Assembly (NCBI GenBank): GCA_910576535.1
Contig: CAJTKK010000001.1
Location: 248,001-312,000 of the forward strand
Source of the DNA: an uncultured Lachnospiraceae bacterium
GTDB taxonomy: Bacteria > Bacillota > Clostridia > Lachnospirales > Lachnospiraceae
Length of the DNA: 64,000 nucleotides
Reading direction: 5' to 3'
Shown: piece by piece, positions 8,875 to 17,194 of the stretch
Position numbering within the stretch: the first letter of the stretch is position 1
How the letters are laid out: each line of letters starts with the position of its first letter
Notes under the pieces: generated by a model
Databases searched by the model: none
Told to the model about the DNA's origin: nothing
The model's input: only the letters and a program-made list of their open reading frames with translations
Made by a program: the position numbers and the translations under genes

Positions 8875-9813
8875 TTATAAAACATCTCCGAACAATGGGG
8901 TGGAAAAATAACGCTCTGCCGTATCCGGAAGCACAGTAACTACTGTTTTCCCCTTCCCCAGTTTCTTTGCCAGCTTAAGAGCCGCCGCTACATTCGTGCC
9001 GCTGGAAATCCCACACATAATCCCCTCCAGCCTAGCCAAATCCTTTGCAGTGCATATGGCTTCCTCGTCCGATACAATATAAACGTCATCGTATATCTTT
9101 TGGTTTAAGTTTGCCGGAATCAGCCCATCGCCAATCCCCATCTGCAAATGAGTCCCGACCGTCCCCCCGGCCAGTATTGCAGCGTTTTCCGGCTCTACTG
9201 CCCATATCGTAATCCCCGGGTTCTGTGCCTTCAATACCTCCCCAATCCCGCTTATCGTCCCGCCAGTGCCTATTCCGGAGCAAAACCCGTCAATAGGCCC
9301 TGCCACCTGCTCCATAATCTCCAGCCCGGTACGGTGTTTATGCACCAAAGGATTTGCCGGATTTTCAAATTGCTGCGGCACATAGACCTTGGGATTTTCC
9401 TCTTTCATTCTTACCGCCATAGCAAGGCATTCCTCAATACAATCGCCAATATTCCCTGCATCATGGACAAGAATCACTTCCGCCCCATAGTGACGCACTA
9501 ACTTTCTGCGTTCTTCGCTGACCGAATCCGGCATAATAATAACCGTCCGATAGCCCTTAACTGCCCCAACTAATGCAAGACCAATCCCCTGATTACCGCT
9601 TGTCGGTTCCACAATCACAGTATCTTCCCGTATCAGCCCCTCCTTCTCCGCCTGGCAGATCATATGATATGCCGTTCTTGTCTTAATAGAACCCCCTACA
9701 TTCAAACCTTCAAATTTCACCAGCACTTCTGCATTTTCCGGGTCGCTGTTCATGCGGTTCAAACGTATCATCGGCGTATGCCCAATGGCATCCAGCACAT
9801 TGTTAAAAATCAT
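8875..9813 (-). CDS. cysK: Cysteine synthase-family PLP enzyme (O-acetylserine sulfhydrylase)
   Basis: A 312-residue fold-type II PLP enzyme that would join sulfide to O-acetylserine. Visible motifs are GGSIKTR with the PLP lysine K44, the substrate loop TSGNQG (71-76), the phosphate loop GIGTGGTISG, and GISSGTN with ERYFSTPLF at the end. Two positions differ from most CysK proteins, which read SxKDR and TSGNTG. This could mark a subfamily with another nucleophile or acceptor. The ATG at 9813 follows a GGAGG site; the longer reading from 10002 has no support. Confidence 0.82.
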   Translation of the reverse strand: MIFNNVLDAIGHTPMIRLNRMNSDPENAEVLVKFEGLNVGGSIKTRTAYHMICQAEKEGLIREDTVIVEPTSGNQGIGLALVGAVKGYRTVIIMPDSVSEERRKLVRHYGAEVILVHDAGNIGDCIEECLAMAVRMKEENPKVYVPQQFENPANPLVHKHRTGLEIMEQVAGPIDGFCSGIGTGGTISGIGEVLKAQNPGITIWAVEPENAAILAGGTVGTHLQMGIGDGLIPANLNQKIYDDVYIVSDEEAICTAKDLARLEGIMCGISSGTNVAAALKLAKKLGKGKTVVTVLPDTAERYFSTPLFGDVL

Positions 9814-9850
9814 AATAAGCCTCCAACTCCCCCTGTTTTTGATGCCTATT

Positions 9851-9880
9851 ATTCTACCATAGACAAACTCCCAAAAGCAA
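9851..9880 (-). promoter_or_regulatory. cysK: Possible cysK promoter
   Basis: On the minus strand TTGCTT, 18-bp spacer, TAGAAT, about 38 bp before the ATG. No T-box or S-box was recognised in the short leader. Confidence 0.4.
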
Positions 9881-10066
9881 GCAGCTTGACCCGCCGGCTT
9901 GCATCCTGCCCATATGCTATTTGCAGCTACCGGAATGCGGGAGTAATGCTGCCAAAAACCATATACCATTTTTAGATACAAGCTCCGGCAGGAATTCCGC
10001 ATACCTGTTTTTGAAAAAAGGGGATCGAGTTATAACTGCAGCGCTGTTGGCCCGCCTGCCGTTTAG

Positions 10067-10327
10067 CAACACACGGAAAAACAACGGCTGCCCTATTCGG
10101 AAATTAAAGATGTTCTGTTTGTAGCTGCCACGTCAGACAAAAAGCACACTTTGAAACAAGCTGCAAGAGATATGGGTGTTTTATGGATATACCCAAAAAA
10201 GGGGGCTGTGATAGGACTACGTGAAATAAATTATCAATTCGATAATGTAATGATGGAGAAAATCAAAAAAATTTTCCTGTTTTTTTGTTCCTATTTTTGG
10301 CATTTTAGTAAACCGCCGGTATTATGA
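10067..10327 (+). pseudogene. 3' remnant of an unidentified gene
   Basis: An 86-codon open stretch without a start codon but with coding-like composition, reading LPYSEIKDVLFVAATSD, then KQAARDMGVLWIYPKKG and GLREINYQFDN, ending at a TGA. A neighbouring frame just upstream (about 10010-10080) reads GDRVITAALLARLPF, consistent with a frameshifted N-terminal part. No family was recognised. It sits in the 618-bp gap between cysK and the HxlR gene, which otherwise holds the cysK promoter; a 53-codon frame at 10324-10485 with a hydrophobic stretch runs into the HxlR gene and is not credible. Confidence 0.4.
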
Positions 10328-10431
10328 CATACAAAGGAGGATACCAAGAATTTTTTCTCTTGGTTGCCCTTGCGGCAATCTTCTGTTTCATAAAAAAACC
10401 GGAGCAAGAGAAAGGCCACCAGTACACACTA

Positions 10432-10752
10432 CTAACTATTTTTCTTTTTGTATTCCGTTCCCCACTCTACCATAGCGTCTAAAATAGGTTTTAGGCTATA
10501 TCCTGTTTCCGTTAAAGTATATTCTACCCGTGGCGGTACTTCTGGATATACTTTCCGGGTAAGCAACCCGCTGTTTTCCATTGAGCGCAAATTAGCAATT
10601 AATACTTTTTGAGATACATTTCCAACAGATTTTTTTATTTCTCCAAATCGTTTTGTACCGTCTAATAAGTCACGGATAATAAGAACTTTCCAGCGGTCAC
10701 TGATAAGCATTAAAGTGGTTTCTACCGGACAGGCAGGTAAATTTTTTTCCAT
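10432..10752 (-). CDS. HxlR-family transcriptional regulator
   Basis: A 106-residue winged-helix protein with the typical HxlR layout: an N-terminal cysteine (CPVETTLMLISDRWKVLIIRDL), then RFGEIKKSVGNVSQKVL, and a wing with PPRVEYTLTETGYSL. The cysteine before the first helix is the position used for redox or aldehyde sensing in several relatives. The ATG at 10752 with a GGGGG site 6 nt upstream is preferred over 10803. It is divergent from an NAD(P)-binding oxidoreductase that it probably controls. Confidence 0.88.
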   Translation of the reverse strand: MEKNLPACPVETTLMLISDRWKVLIIRDLLDGTKRFGEIKKSVGNVSQKVLIANLRSMENSGLLTRKVYPEVPPRVEYTLTETGYSLKPILDAMVEWGTEYKKKNS

Positions 10753-10815
10753 GAAAAACCCCCATTTCTTCACAATAGTTTCTTTCAGGTAACTACAGCA
10801 CAATAAAGTGCTTAC

Positions 10816-10847
10816 TTTACGTTTTTACCCTACGGGCATATTATAAT
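10816..10847 (+). promoter_or_regulatory. Promoter/operator region between the HxlR gene and the oxidoreductase
   Basis: A TATAAT at 10842-10847 precedes the oxidoreductase gene. The best -35 candidate is TTTACG with a long 20-bp spacer, which would need help or re-modelling by a regulator. The same 150-bp divergent gap should hold the HxlR operator. Confidence 0.4.
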
Positions 10848-10906
10848 CTTGCAAGCGGGAAAAAACAAGCCGCAAACAAAATTAAAAAAACAGGAGGAAC
10901 AAAACT

Positions 10907-11536
10907 ATGAAAATCGCAGTTATTTGTGCAAATGGCAAAGCGGGTAAGCTGATTGCCGAGGAAGCTATCGTAAGAGGGGCAGACGTTACCGCCGTTGTGC
11001 GTGGAGAAAACCAGTCAGCAGCAACAAGCGTCATCAGAAAAGACCTGTTTGATTTGACCGCAGCCGATTTGGAAAACTTTGATGTTGTAATTGACGCTTT
11101 TGGTGCATGGACGCCGGAAACCCTGCCGCAGCACAGCGCTTCTCTAAAACATCTTTGCGGCCTTGTAAGCGGCAAAGAAACGAGACTCCTTGTCGTTGGC
11201 GGTGCGGGAAGCCTGTATGTGAACCCGGAACATACCATACAGATTATGGACGGGGCAGACTTCCCGGAAATGTTCAAGCCGCTTGCTTCCAATATGGGGA
11301 AGGCTCTTGATGAGCTTCGTACCAGAACCGACGTGAAATGGACATATATCAGCCCTGCCGGTGATTTTCAGGCAGACGGGGCAAAAACCGGGAAATACAT
11401 CTTAGGCGGTGAAGAATTGACATTGAACTCTAAGGGAGAAAGCGTAATCAGTTATGCCGACTATGCGGTTGCTATGGTTGATGAGGCGTTAAATGGAAAC
11501 CACATTCAGCAGAGAATTTCAGTTGTAGCAGAATAA
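10907..11536 (+). CDS. NAD(P)-binding Rossmann oxidoreductase (NmrA/YwnB-like)
   Basis: A 209-residue single-domain protein beginning MKIAVICANGKAGKLIAEEA, a dinucleotide-binding variant of GxxGxxG. It continues with KDLFDL, DVVIDAFGAW, RLLVVGGAGSLYV and YISPAGDF, matching small atypical SDR proteins that reduce quinones or flavin-type acceptors or act as redox sensors. Good AGGAGG site. Divergent HxlR regulator upstream; macrodomain and SirTM genes follow on the same strand after 112 bp that contain a hairpin. Confidence 0.85.
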   Translation: MKIAVICANGKAGKLIAEEAIVRGADVTAVVRGENQSAATSVIRKDLFDLTAADLENFDVVIDAFGAWTPETLPQHSASLKHLCGLVSGKETRLLVVGGAGSLYVNPEHTIQIMDGADFPEMFKPLASNMGKALDELRTRTDVKWTYISPAGDFQADGAKTGKYILGGEELTLNSKGESVISYADYAVAMVDEALNGNHIQQRISVVAE

Positions 11537-11568
11537 GCGCGCTGGATAATCAACCAGTCAAATACAGA

Positions 11569-11599
11569 AATCCCTCTGCCCCGTAACGGTAGGGGGATT
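11569..11599 (+). other. Hairpin between oxidoreductase and macrodomain genes
   Basis: A 12-base stem (AATCCCTCTGCC with GGTAGGGGGATT, two wobbles) with a 7-nt loop and no T tract. It may be a leaky terminator or an RNA processing point separating the oxidoreductase from the macrodomain/SirTM pair. Confidence 0.5.
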
Positions 11600-11648
11600 A
11601 CTTACAGAAGGAAATATGCCCCTTACAGACAATAGAAAGGAGAGCTCT

Positions 11649-12473
11649 ATGACACAGGCAGAAAGACTTGCTTTTCTGATAAAATATCTCATAAGCGAAA
11701 ATAACGAACTAAAATCATTCCATATTCCCGTAGAGGAAAAGGCAAGGAAACGGCTGTTACGCTCTCTTATGAATATTCGCCCGCCAAAACCAGTTACAAA
11801 AGATTTTTTAAACATACAGGACGAATATTTGCAAAGAGAAAAAACAGAGAAAGGCATTATCTCTTTAGCAGATATTCCATTCATGAAATCCGGGTTTTAT
11901 TTATGGCAAGGCGATATTACACGTTTATCTGTAGACGCGGTTGTAAACGCTGCAAATAGTGCAATGTTAGGCTGCTTTGTTCCCTGCCATGGGTGTATTG
12001 ATAACGCCATTCATTCTGCCGCAGGCATAGAACTCCGTCTGGAATGTTCCCGTATCATGGGGAAAAAACTTTCCATGGAAGAAGATTCTATGGAAAAGGA
12101 ACATTCCATGAAAAAACAGAAAACAGAAGAGCTTACGGGAAAAGCCAAAATTACACAAGCCTATAATCTTCCCTGCCGTTACGTTCTGCATACTGTCGGT
12201 CCGATTATCTACGGTAAAATCACAAAAAGAGATTGTAACTTGTTATCAGAATGTTACCGTTCCTGTCTGGAACTTGCCGCAGAATATCAGTTGAAAAGTA
12301 TTGCTTTTTGTTGCATTTCTACTGGGGAATTTCATTTTCCAAACGAAACTGCCGCCAAAATAGCAATCCAAACAGTAAAAGATTATCAGGAAAAGAATCC
12401 TAGTGATATGGAGGTGATTTTTAATGTTTTCAAAGATTGCGACTACAAAATATACAAACAGTTATTGGGATAA
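11649..12473 (+). CDS. Zinc-dependent macrodomain protein-ADP-ribose hydrolase
   Basis: A 274-residue protein. Residues about 1-80 form the helical extension typical of this clade. The macrodomain follows with GDITRLSVDAVVNAAN (88-103), the zinc-binding CFVPCHGC (109-116) and CISTGEFHFPN (222-232). Known relatives remove ADP-ribose from targets modified by SirTM enzymes. Residues about 138-160 are a low-complexity insertion with three SM(E/K) repeats. The ATG at 11649 with AAGGAGAG is preferred to 11616. Its last 50 nt overlap the SirTM gene, giving a tightly coupled writer/eraser pair. Confidence 0.9.
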   Translation: MTQAERLAFLIKYLISENNELKSFHIPVEEKARKRLLRSLMNIRPPKPVTKDFLNIQDEYLQREKTEKGIISLADIPFMKSGFYLWQGDITRLSVDAVVNAANSAMLGCFVPCHGCIDNAIHSAAGIELRLECSRIMGKKLSMEEDSMEKEHSMKKQKTEELTGKAKITQAYNLPCRYVLHTVGPIIYGKITKRDCNLLSECYRSCLELAAEYQLKSIAFCCISTGEFHFPNETAAKIAIQTVKDYQEKNPSDMEVIFNVFKDCDYKIYKQLLG

Positions 12474-13344
12474 CATCGAAAAAGCGAAAATAAAAATTCA
12501 GAGTGCAGACGCTATCTTGATAGGAGCAGGGGCAGGATTGTCTACTTCTGCCGGATTTACTTATTCCGGGAAACGGTTTGAAGATAACTTCCCGGATTTC
12601 ATAGCAAAATATCACTTTAAGGATATGTATTCAGCGGGCTTTTATCCCTACAAAACATTAGAAGAACATTGGGCGTATTGGAGCCGTTACATTCTTGTAA
12701 ACCGTTATCAAAATGCGCCGAAAAGCGTCTATCATGATTTATACCATCTGGTACAGGGAAAAGAGTATTTTGTCTTAACAACAAATGTAGACCATTGTTT
12801 TCAAAAGGCAGGTTTTGATAAGCACCGGCTATTTTATACGCAGGGCGATTATGGGTTATGGCAATGTTCAAAGCCTTGTCACAATAAAACTTACGATAAC
12901 GAACCCATGATTAAAAAAATGGTTGCCGAACAAAAAAATATGCGTATTCCGTCCGGCTTAGTTCCGCATTGCCCGTTTTGCGGTGCGCCCATGTCAATGA
13001 ATTTACGGGCAGACGATACCTTTGTTGAAGATAACGGCTGGCATATAGCAGCAGACAGGTATCAAACCTTTGTAAGCCGTTATAAAGACTTGCATATGGT
13101 ATATTTAGAATTAGGCGTTGGCGGTAATACGCCAGGAATTATTAAATATCCATTTTGGCAAATGACCTGCAAGAATCCCAATGCTTCTTATATATGCATC
13201 AATCTGTCCAAAGCCTATATCCCAACAGAAATCAAAAAACAATCTATCGTTATTGCCGGTGACATCGGAGAAGCATTGACGCATATAAAGAATCGTTTCT
13301 CAGAGCAAACAAGCGACAAGTTTTATAAATCCAGAAATTTTTAA
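12424..13344 (+). CDS. SirTM-class sirtuin (protein ADP-ribosyltransferase)
   Basis: A 306-residue sirtuin. It has the NAD motif GAGAGLSTSAGF (34-45), TTNVDH (119-124) and a zinc ribbon (C148, C152, C183, C186). Where deacetylases have the catalytic histidine this protein reads TQGDYG (139-144), the class M signature in which Gln replaces His and ADP-ribosyl transfer replaces deacetylation. In known systems SirTM modifies a lipoylated GcvH-like protein and is encoded with GcvH-L and LplA2. Neither is present here; the next gene is convergent, 7 bp away. Confidence 0.92.
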   Translation: MFSKIATTKYTNSYWDNIEKAKIKIQSADAILIGAGAGLSTSAGFTYSGKRFEDNFPDFIAKYHFKDMYSAGFYPYKTLEEHWAYWSRYILVNRYQNAPKSVYHDLYHLVQGKEYFVLTTNVDHCFQKAGFDKHRLFYTQGDYGLWQCSKPCHNKTYDNEPMIKKMVAEQKNMRIPSGLVPHCPFCGAPMSMNLRADDTFVEDNGWHIAADRYQTFVSRYKDLHMVYLELGVGGNTPGIIKYPFWQMTCKNPNASYICINLSKAYIPTEIKKQSIVIAGDIGEALTHIKNRFSEQTSDKFYKSRNF

Positions 13345-13351
13345 ATATTTT

Positions 13352-15820
13352 TTATCTCCATTCCGCCCTCGGTTCTGCCGGGAGTTCCACCTCCACTGGC
13401 GGATCCCCGCCGTAAGATGTTCCGTAAAGGTCATAGGCATCAAAGCTTAAGTATATATGCCCATCTGATATATAGAAATCAAATTCCCCGATATCGCGAC
13501 CCTTGATGTCATCCAGTGCGCCCGTCTCTTCCGTATAAGGGTCTGCGATAACAACCGCATCTGCAATCTGATCCGTAATCTGATCCGCCGTCCCTTCCAG
13601 AATGTCGGTAAGACAGAGTGCTTCCCCAGTATCGGTGCGGAAATTATAATAACGGTTTTCGCTTTCCCTCATGCCGCCAAGGTACATTTCCCATGTCTGG
13701 CAGACGCTCACATACCGCGCTGTCTGTGCCATGACCTTGGTGGAAACGGTATAATAATAGCTTTCCGATTGGGGCGGATTTCCTTCCACGATATCCCATA
13801 AATCAACCAACTCGCCGCTGTCATCGTTCAAAAACGCATCCTGAAGCCCCTCAAAAAAGGCATTGACTGTCTTATAGCCGTCCGTGCCTTCGGGAAAATC
13901 CGGGATTTCATACCAGATTTCAATATCATAGCCGCGGGAATCAATCGTAGTGCGCCGGATATTCCCCTCCGTGCTTACCGCCGCATTTTCCGGGGCAGGC
14001 GCCTTACTGCCTGCGGCTGTGCCGTTTCCGCTCCGGAGCAGTGCGGCCAGTTCTTCCGCATCCATCCAGTTACCGACCCATGACCAGCTTACATCGCTTG
14101 CGCCGAGATGCCCATTCCCCAGATTCCAGTCCTGCCATGTCAGGTACCATGCCATATCCTGTCCGGCGGCTTCAGCCTCGCTGCGGGTAAGGAACACGCC
14201 GTCAAGGGAAGAGACAAGGGAGCCGTATTCGTCACTGAGCAGGAGCCCGCTGTACCCGTCTTCGGGCCAGTTGTCGTAATCCTCATACTGGTATATCTGC
14301 CACTTGTCCTCCGTCAGCGTGCCAAAATCATAGGCGCCCTCAAAAACACCATGCTCCGCAATATATTCCCTGAATTTGTCCAACGACGGGGCGGTATCGC
14401 CATACAGGAAAAAGTCCTCGTATGTATGGGCAAGCTCCGCCATGCCATCCGTAAATGTGTAAAATCCCGCATCCGTAAGCAGCCCTTTGTCCGTCACGGC
14501 TATATCTCCGTGGATTTCCCCCAGCCTTCCTCCGGCGCCGGCTGATGCTTCTCTGCCGTTCCAGCAGTATATCCGCGACACATCAGCCATACAGCCGCTG
14601 TCATTCCCATAGCCGACATCCGCTCCCCATGCCACAAACAGGGCAGGTATGCCGTTTCCCGCGTCAAAAAGGGCGGCGCGGCAGAATGGCACGATATATC
14701 CTTCTTCCCGGCTTTCTATGATACATGTATCAAGTATCCCTGCAAAAGCTCCAGCCTGTTCCATGGTCATTGCACACTGTCCTACATCTCCTGTATAGGG
14801 CAGGGCGGCAAGGGTTTCTTCCGGGAAAAGAAGTTCCTCTGTGGCCTCCGCATCTTCTTCCGGAGCGGCTTCCTGTTCTGCGTTTTTTGTTTCGGGGGCA
14901 TCTCCCTGCCAGGCTTCCGTCTCCACATGAATGGAATTTTCAGCCGTTTTTCCATTATCATTATTGATGACCGCTGCAATACCCGCAGCAGCTCCGCCGA
15001 TCAGGATAAGCCCGGCGCCTGCCACGGCCGCTGTCTTAATGGAAATGCCTTTCAAGGCATGGACGGCTGTCCTTGTAACAGGACGGGCAGATGCCCCGGA
15101 AAAGGAAGAGGCGGAAGACGCAGCCCCCTGTTCCATGGCCCTTGATGCCGCCTGTGCCGCTTCCCCTGCATCCGTGCACGCCCCTGCCTCCATGCGGAGA
15201 AAATAGAGCAGGAGCGGTATAGGAGCAAGGCTGTGCAGCCTGATTCCCTGTTTCTTTTCATAATCAAGGACGTTTTCCTTAATCGTTTTCCTTGCGTAGT
15301 TTAAGCGGCTCTTGACGGTGTTTTCCGAGGTGTCCAGCACCTCCGCGATTTCCTTCACGCTCATTTCATCATAATAATAGAGCAAAATGCAATCTCTTTG
15401 CGCCCCGGGGAGAGCATCGACGATTCCGCCTATCATCCGGGCAGTCTCCGCATTATCGAAGGCTTCCTCCGGCACGGTCTGCCTGTCTTCGTTTTCGATA
15501 TGGTCAAGGACGCTGTTCCCTTCTTCATCCTCAAGGATTGGAAGGTTGGCGTGTGTGCGGGTAAGGGCGTTCTTACAGCGATTTGCCGTCATACGCCCCA
15601 GCCATCCCCAGAAAGCCGCCGGTTCCTTTAACGTGTCGATTCTCGTATAAATCAGGAGCAGTATCTCCTGCGTCATGTCCTCCGCATCCGCCCCGGCCTT
15701 TAAGAACCTGCGGCACTGGTAGGAGACGGGCGTGTAGGCGGCGCGGAGCAGCTCCTCCATTGCCGCCGAATCGCCTTTCTGGCTCTTCTTAATCAGGGCG
15801 GCTATGTCAGTATTGTTCAT
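13352..15820 (-). CDS. Sigma-70 (ECF-type) factor fused to a membrane anchor and RsiV-like DUF3298 domain
   Basis: An 822-residue protein. Residues about 20-92 are sigma region 2 (DAEDMTQEILLLIYTRI, then FWGWLGRMTANRC) and about 128-182 are region 4 (ALPGAQRDCILLYYYDEMSV, NTVKSRLNYARKTI). A hydrophobic helix at 262-285 would span the membrane. An acidic, Ala-rich linker and a roughly 250-residue region unknown to me follow. Residues about 623-814 match DUF4163/DUF3298 of RsiV and PdaC, with YNFRTDTGEALCLTDI and FYISDGHIYLSF. The product would be a membrane-tethered sigma factor carrying its own outside sensor; release would need proteolysis. A membrane protein gene lies 37 bp upstream on the same strand. 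Confidence 0.85.
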   Translation of the reverse strand: MNNTDIAALIKKSQKGDSAAMEELLRAAYTPVSYQCRRFLKAGADAEDMTQEILLLIYTRIDTLKEPAAFWGWLGRMTANRCKNALTRTHANLPILEDEEGNSVLDHIENEDRQTVPEEAFDNAETARMIGGIVDALPGAQRDCILLYYYDEMSVKEIAEVLDTSENTVKSRLNYARKTIKENVLDYEKKQGIRLHSLAPIPLLLYFLRMEAGACTDAGEAAQAASRAMEQGAASSASSFSGASARPVTRTAVHALKGISIKTAAVAGAGLILIGGAAAGIAAVINNDNGKTAENSIHVETEAWQGDAPETKNAEQEAAPEEDAEATEELLFPEETLAALPYTGDVGQCAMTMEQAGAFAGILDTCIIESREEGYIVPFCRAALFDAGNGIPALFVAWGADVGYGNDSGCMADVSRIYCWNGREASAGAGGRLGEIHGDIAVTDKGLLTDAGFYTFTDGMAELAHTYEDFFLYGDTAPSLDKFREYIAEHGVFEGAYDFGTLTEDKWQIYQYEDYDNWPEDGYSGLLLSDEYGSLVSSLDGVFLTRSEAEAAGQDMAWYLTWQDWNLGNGHLGASDVSWSWVGNWMDAEELAALLRSGNGTAAGSKAPAPENAAVSTEGNIRRTTIDSRGYDIEIWYEIPDFPEGTDGYKTVNAFFEGLQDAFLNDDSGELVDLWDIVEGNPPQSESYYYTVSTKVMAQTARYVSVCQTWEMYLGGMRESENRYYNFRTDTGEALCLTDILEGTADQITDQIADAVVIADPYTEETGALDDIKGRDIGEFDFYISDGHIYLSFDAYDLYGTSYGGDPPVEVELPAEPRAEWR

Positions 15821-15857
15821 CAGGATTCCTCCGTCTTACATCTGCCCAATATGGCTT

Positions 15858-16736
15858 TTAGTAATAATAATTATTGTCCAGTTTCTTTCCTATGTCATTC
15901 ATGGTCCAGAGCTGTCCAAGCTGTATAATATTGGAAAAAGCCATCTGCCACGATAATATCTCCTGTTCCCTTGCATTTTGTTCCGCTATGCCGTTTATAT
16001 GTTTCAGCCTGTCCTCCATGCGATCTTTATGTTTTTTATCCTCGTAAAGGTTTACCATCTCCTTTACATTATCTGCCCGGAGGTTGCCGATTGCCGAAAT
16101 AAAGAAATTTACGGCGTCCATATAGTAATAATCCTTAGGGAACCAAGCGCCTCCGATACTCTTTGCCTGAGTTACATGCTGTTGTGCCTGTACTTGTACC
16201 CCGTAAATCTGGCTGTCTATCTCATCATTATATCTGCGGATTTCCTCATTTCTCTGTGCTGTTTCTTCATTCAGCCGCAGGATGCGCTCCTTTGATTTCT
16301 TTGCCATTATCTTTACAAGGAAAAAAGATATGCAGAGAGCAACCAGTATATAAGGCACTGATTTTATACCGGTGGGAATGAGGCTTAAAAGCACGATGAT
16401 TTCCAGCGCCCGCCTGAGTTTGGATGGTTTATTTTTCTTTTTATAGATAATGAGTATGATTACGCCCCAGACGAGCAGATCCAAAATCCCCGCCCCTGTT
16501 TCTCCCATAAAAAATAACATAATTATCGTCAAGGTCTGCAAAAGAATTCCTCCAAGCACACCCGTAAAATATAACTGCTGGCCGGTACTGTATTCTGGAT
16601 TGGGCGGCAGGGAGGGCTGGTACGCCTTCCGTAATTTCCCTAGTTCATAGGCCTTTTTCTGCAGCCTGTTGACTGCCCCTACTTCCTTTTTAATTTCATT
16701 CAAGCCTCTTAATAATTCTTCCCTTGTCTGTGCCAT
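15858..16736 (-). CDS. Uncharacterised membrane protein with coiled coil
   Basis: A 292-residue protein with an N-terminal coiled coil (about 1-40), three to four hydrophobic segments between residues about 53 and 145, a second coiled coil (about 145-190), and a C-terminal cytoplasmic region with WFPKDYYYMDAVNFF and RADNVKEMVNLYEDKKH. The RADxxKEMVNLYE pattern recurs in unnamed Firmicutes membrane proteins. It ends in a run of Tyr (DNNYYY). Its gene is 37 bp upstream of the sigma-sensor fusion, so the two are probably co-transcribed. Function unknown. Confidence 0.75.
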   Translation of the reverse strand: MAQTREELLRGLNEIKKEVGAVNRLQKKAYELGKLRKAYQPSLPPNPEYSTGQQLYFTGVLGGILLQTLTIIMLFFMGETGAGILDLLVWGVIILIIYKKKNKPSKLRRALEIIVLLSLIPTGIKSVPYILVALCISFFLVKIMAKKSKERILRLNEETAQRNEEIRRYNDEIDSQIYGVQVQAQQHVTQAKSIGGAWFPKDYYYMDAVNFFISAIGNLRADNVKEMVNLYEDKKHKDRMEDRLKHINGIAEQNAREQEILSWQMAFSNIIQLGQLWTMNDIGKKLDNNYYY

Positions 16737-16900
16737 ATGTTTTTCATTCCTTTCTGCCTGCAGATTTTCATGTAAGCTGTGCCTGCCTTATACTTATCCA
16801 GACACAGAAACCATCTGCAAGGTTTTATCTTTTTAAAATTTTTTAAGTAAAAACTTCCTGTCCGGTATGCACAAACGGGGAAAACGAACCAGACCGGCCC

Positions 16901-17134
16901 ATGGGAACAGGAAACAGAAAAAGACTTTCTGCCTGCGTCATAGATTATTGTCTCAGTGCCTTACCCGTTGCGCTGTGTACTTTCTGCCTTTTCATGGCAG
17001 GGATTATCCCATTAACAATTATCCCAGAGGGGAACAGGAATCTCCGTCCACTCCGGGTCATTGCACTGCTGGGACAAATAGAAAAACGGCGCAGGATTTC
17101 ATTTACCCACACCGTCATAAAGTACAGCACATAG
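16901..17134 (+). pseudogene. Possible RDD-family membrane protein remnant
   Basis: A 77-codon frame starting MGTGNRKRLSACVIDYCLSA followed by a hydrophobic stretch, which resembles the R-x-x-A-x-x-x-D opening of RDD proteins. It has no ribosome site and stops after one helix. A weak call from motif and hydrophobicity only. Confidence 0.25.
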
Positions 17135-17194
17135 AACCAAATCACCAGACTTCCTTATTGATAAAAGATGGAAAATCTAGTAAAATAGGTATTG

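Noticed and set aside
10324..10485. 53-codon ORF with hydrophobic stretch and an internal AAAGGAGG
   Set aside because: The ribosome-like site lies after its start and the frame runs into the opposite HxlR gene.
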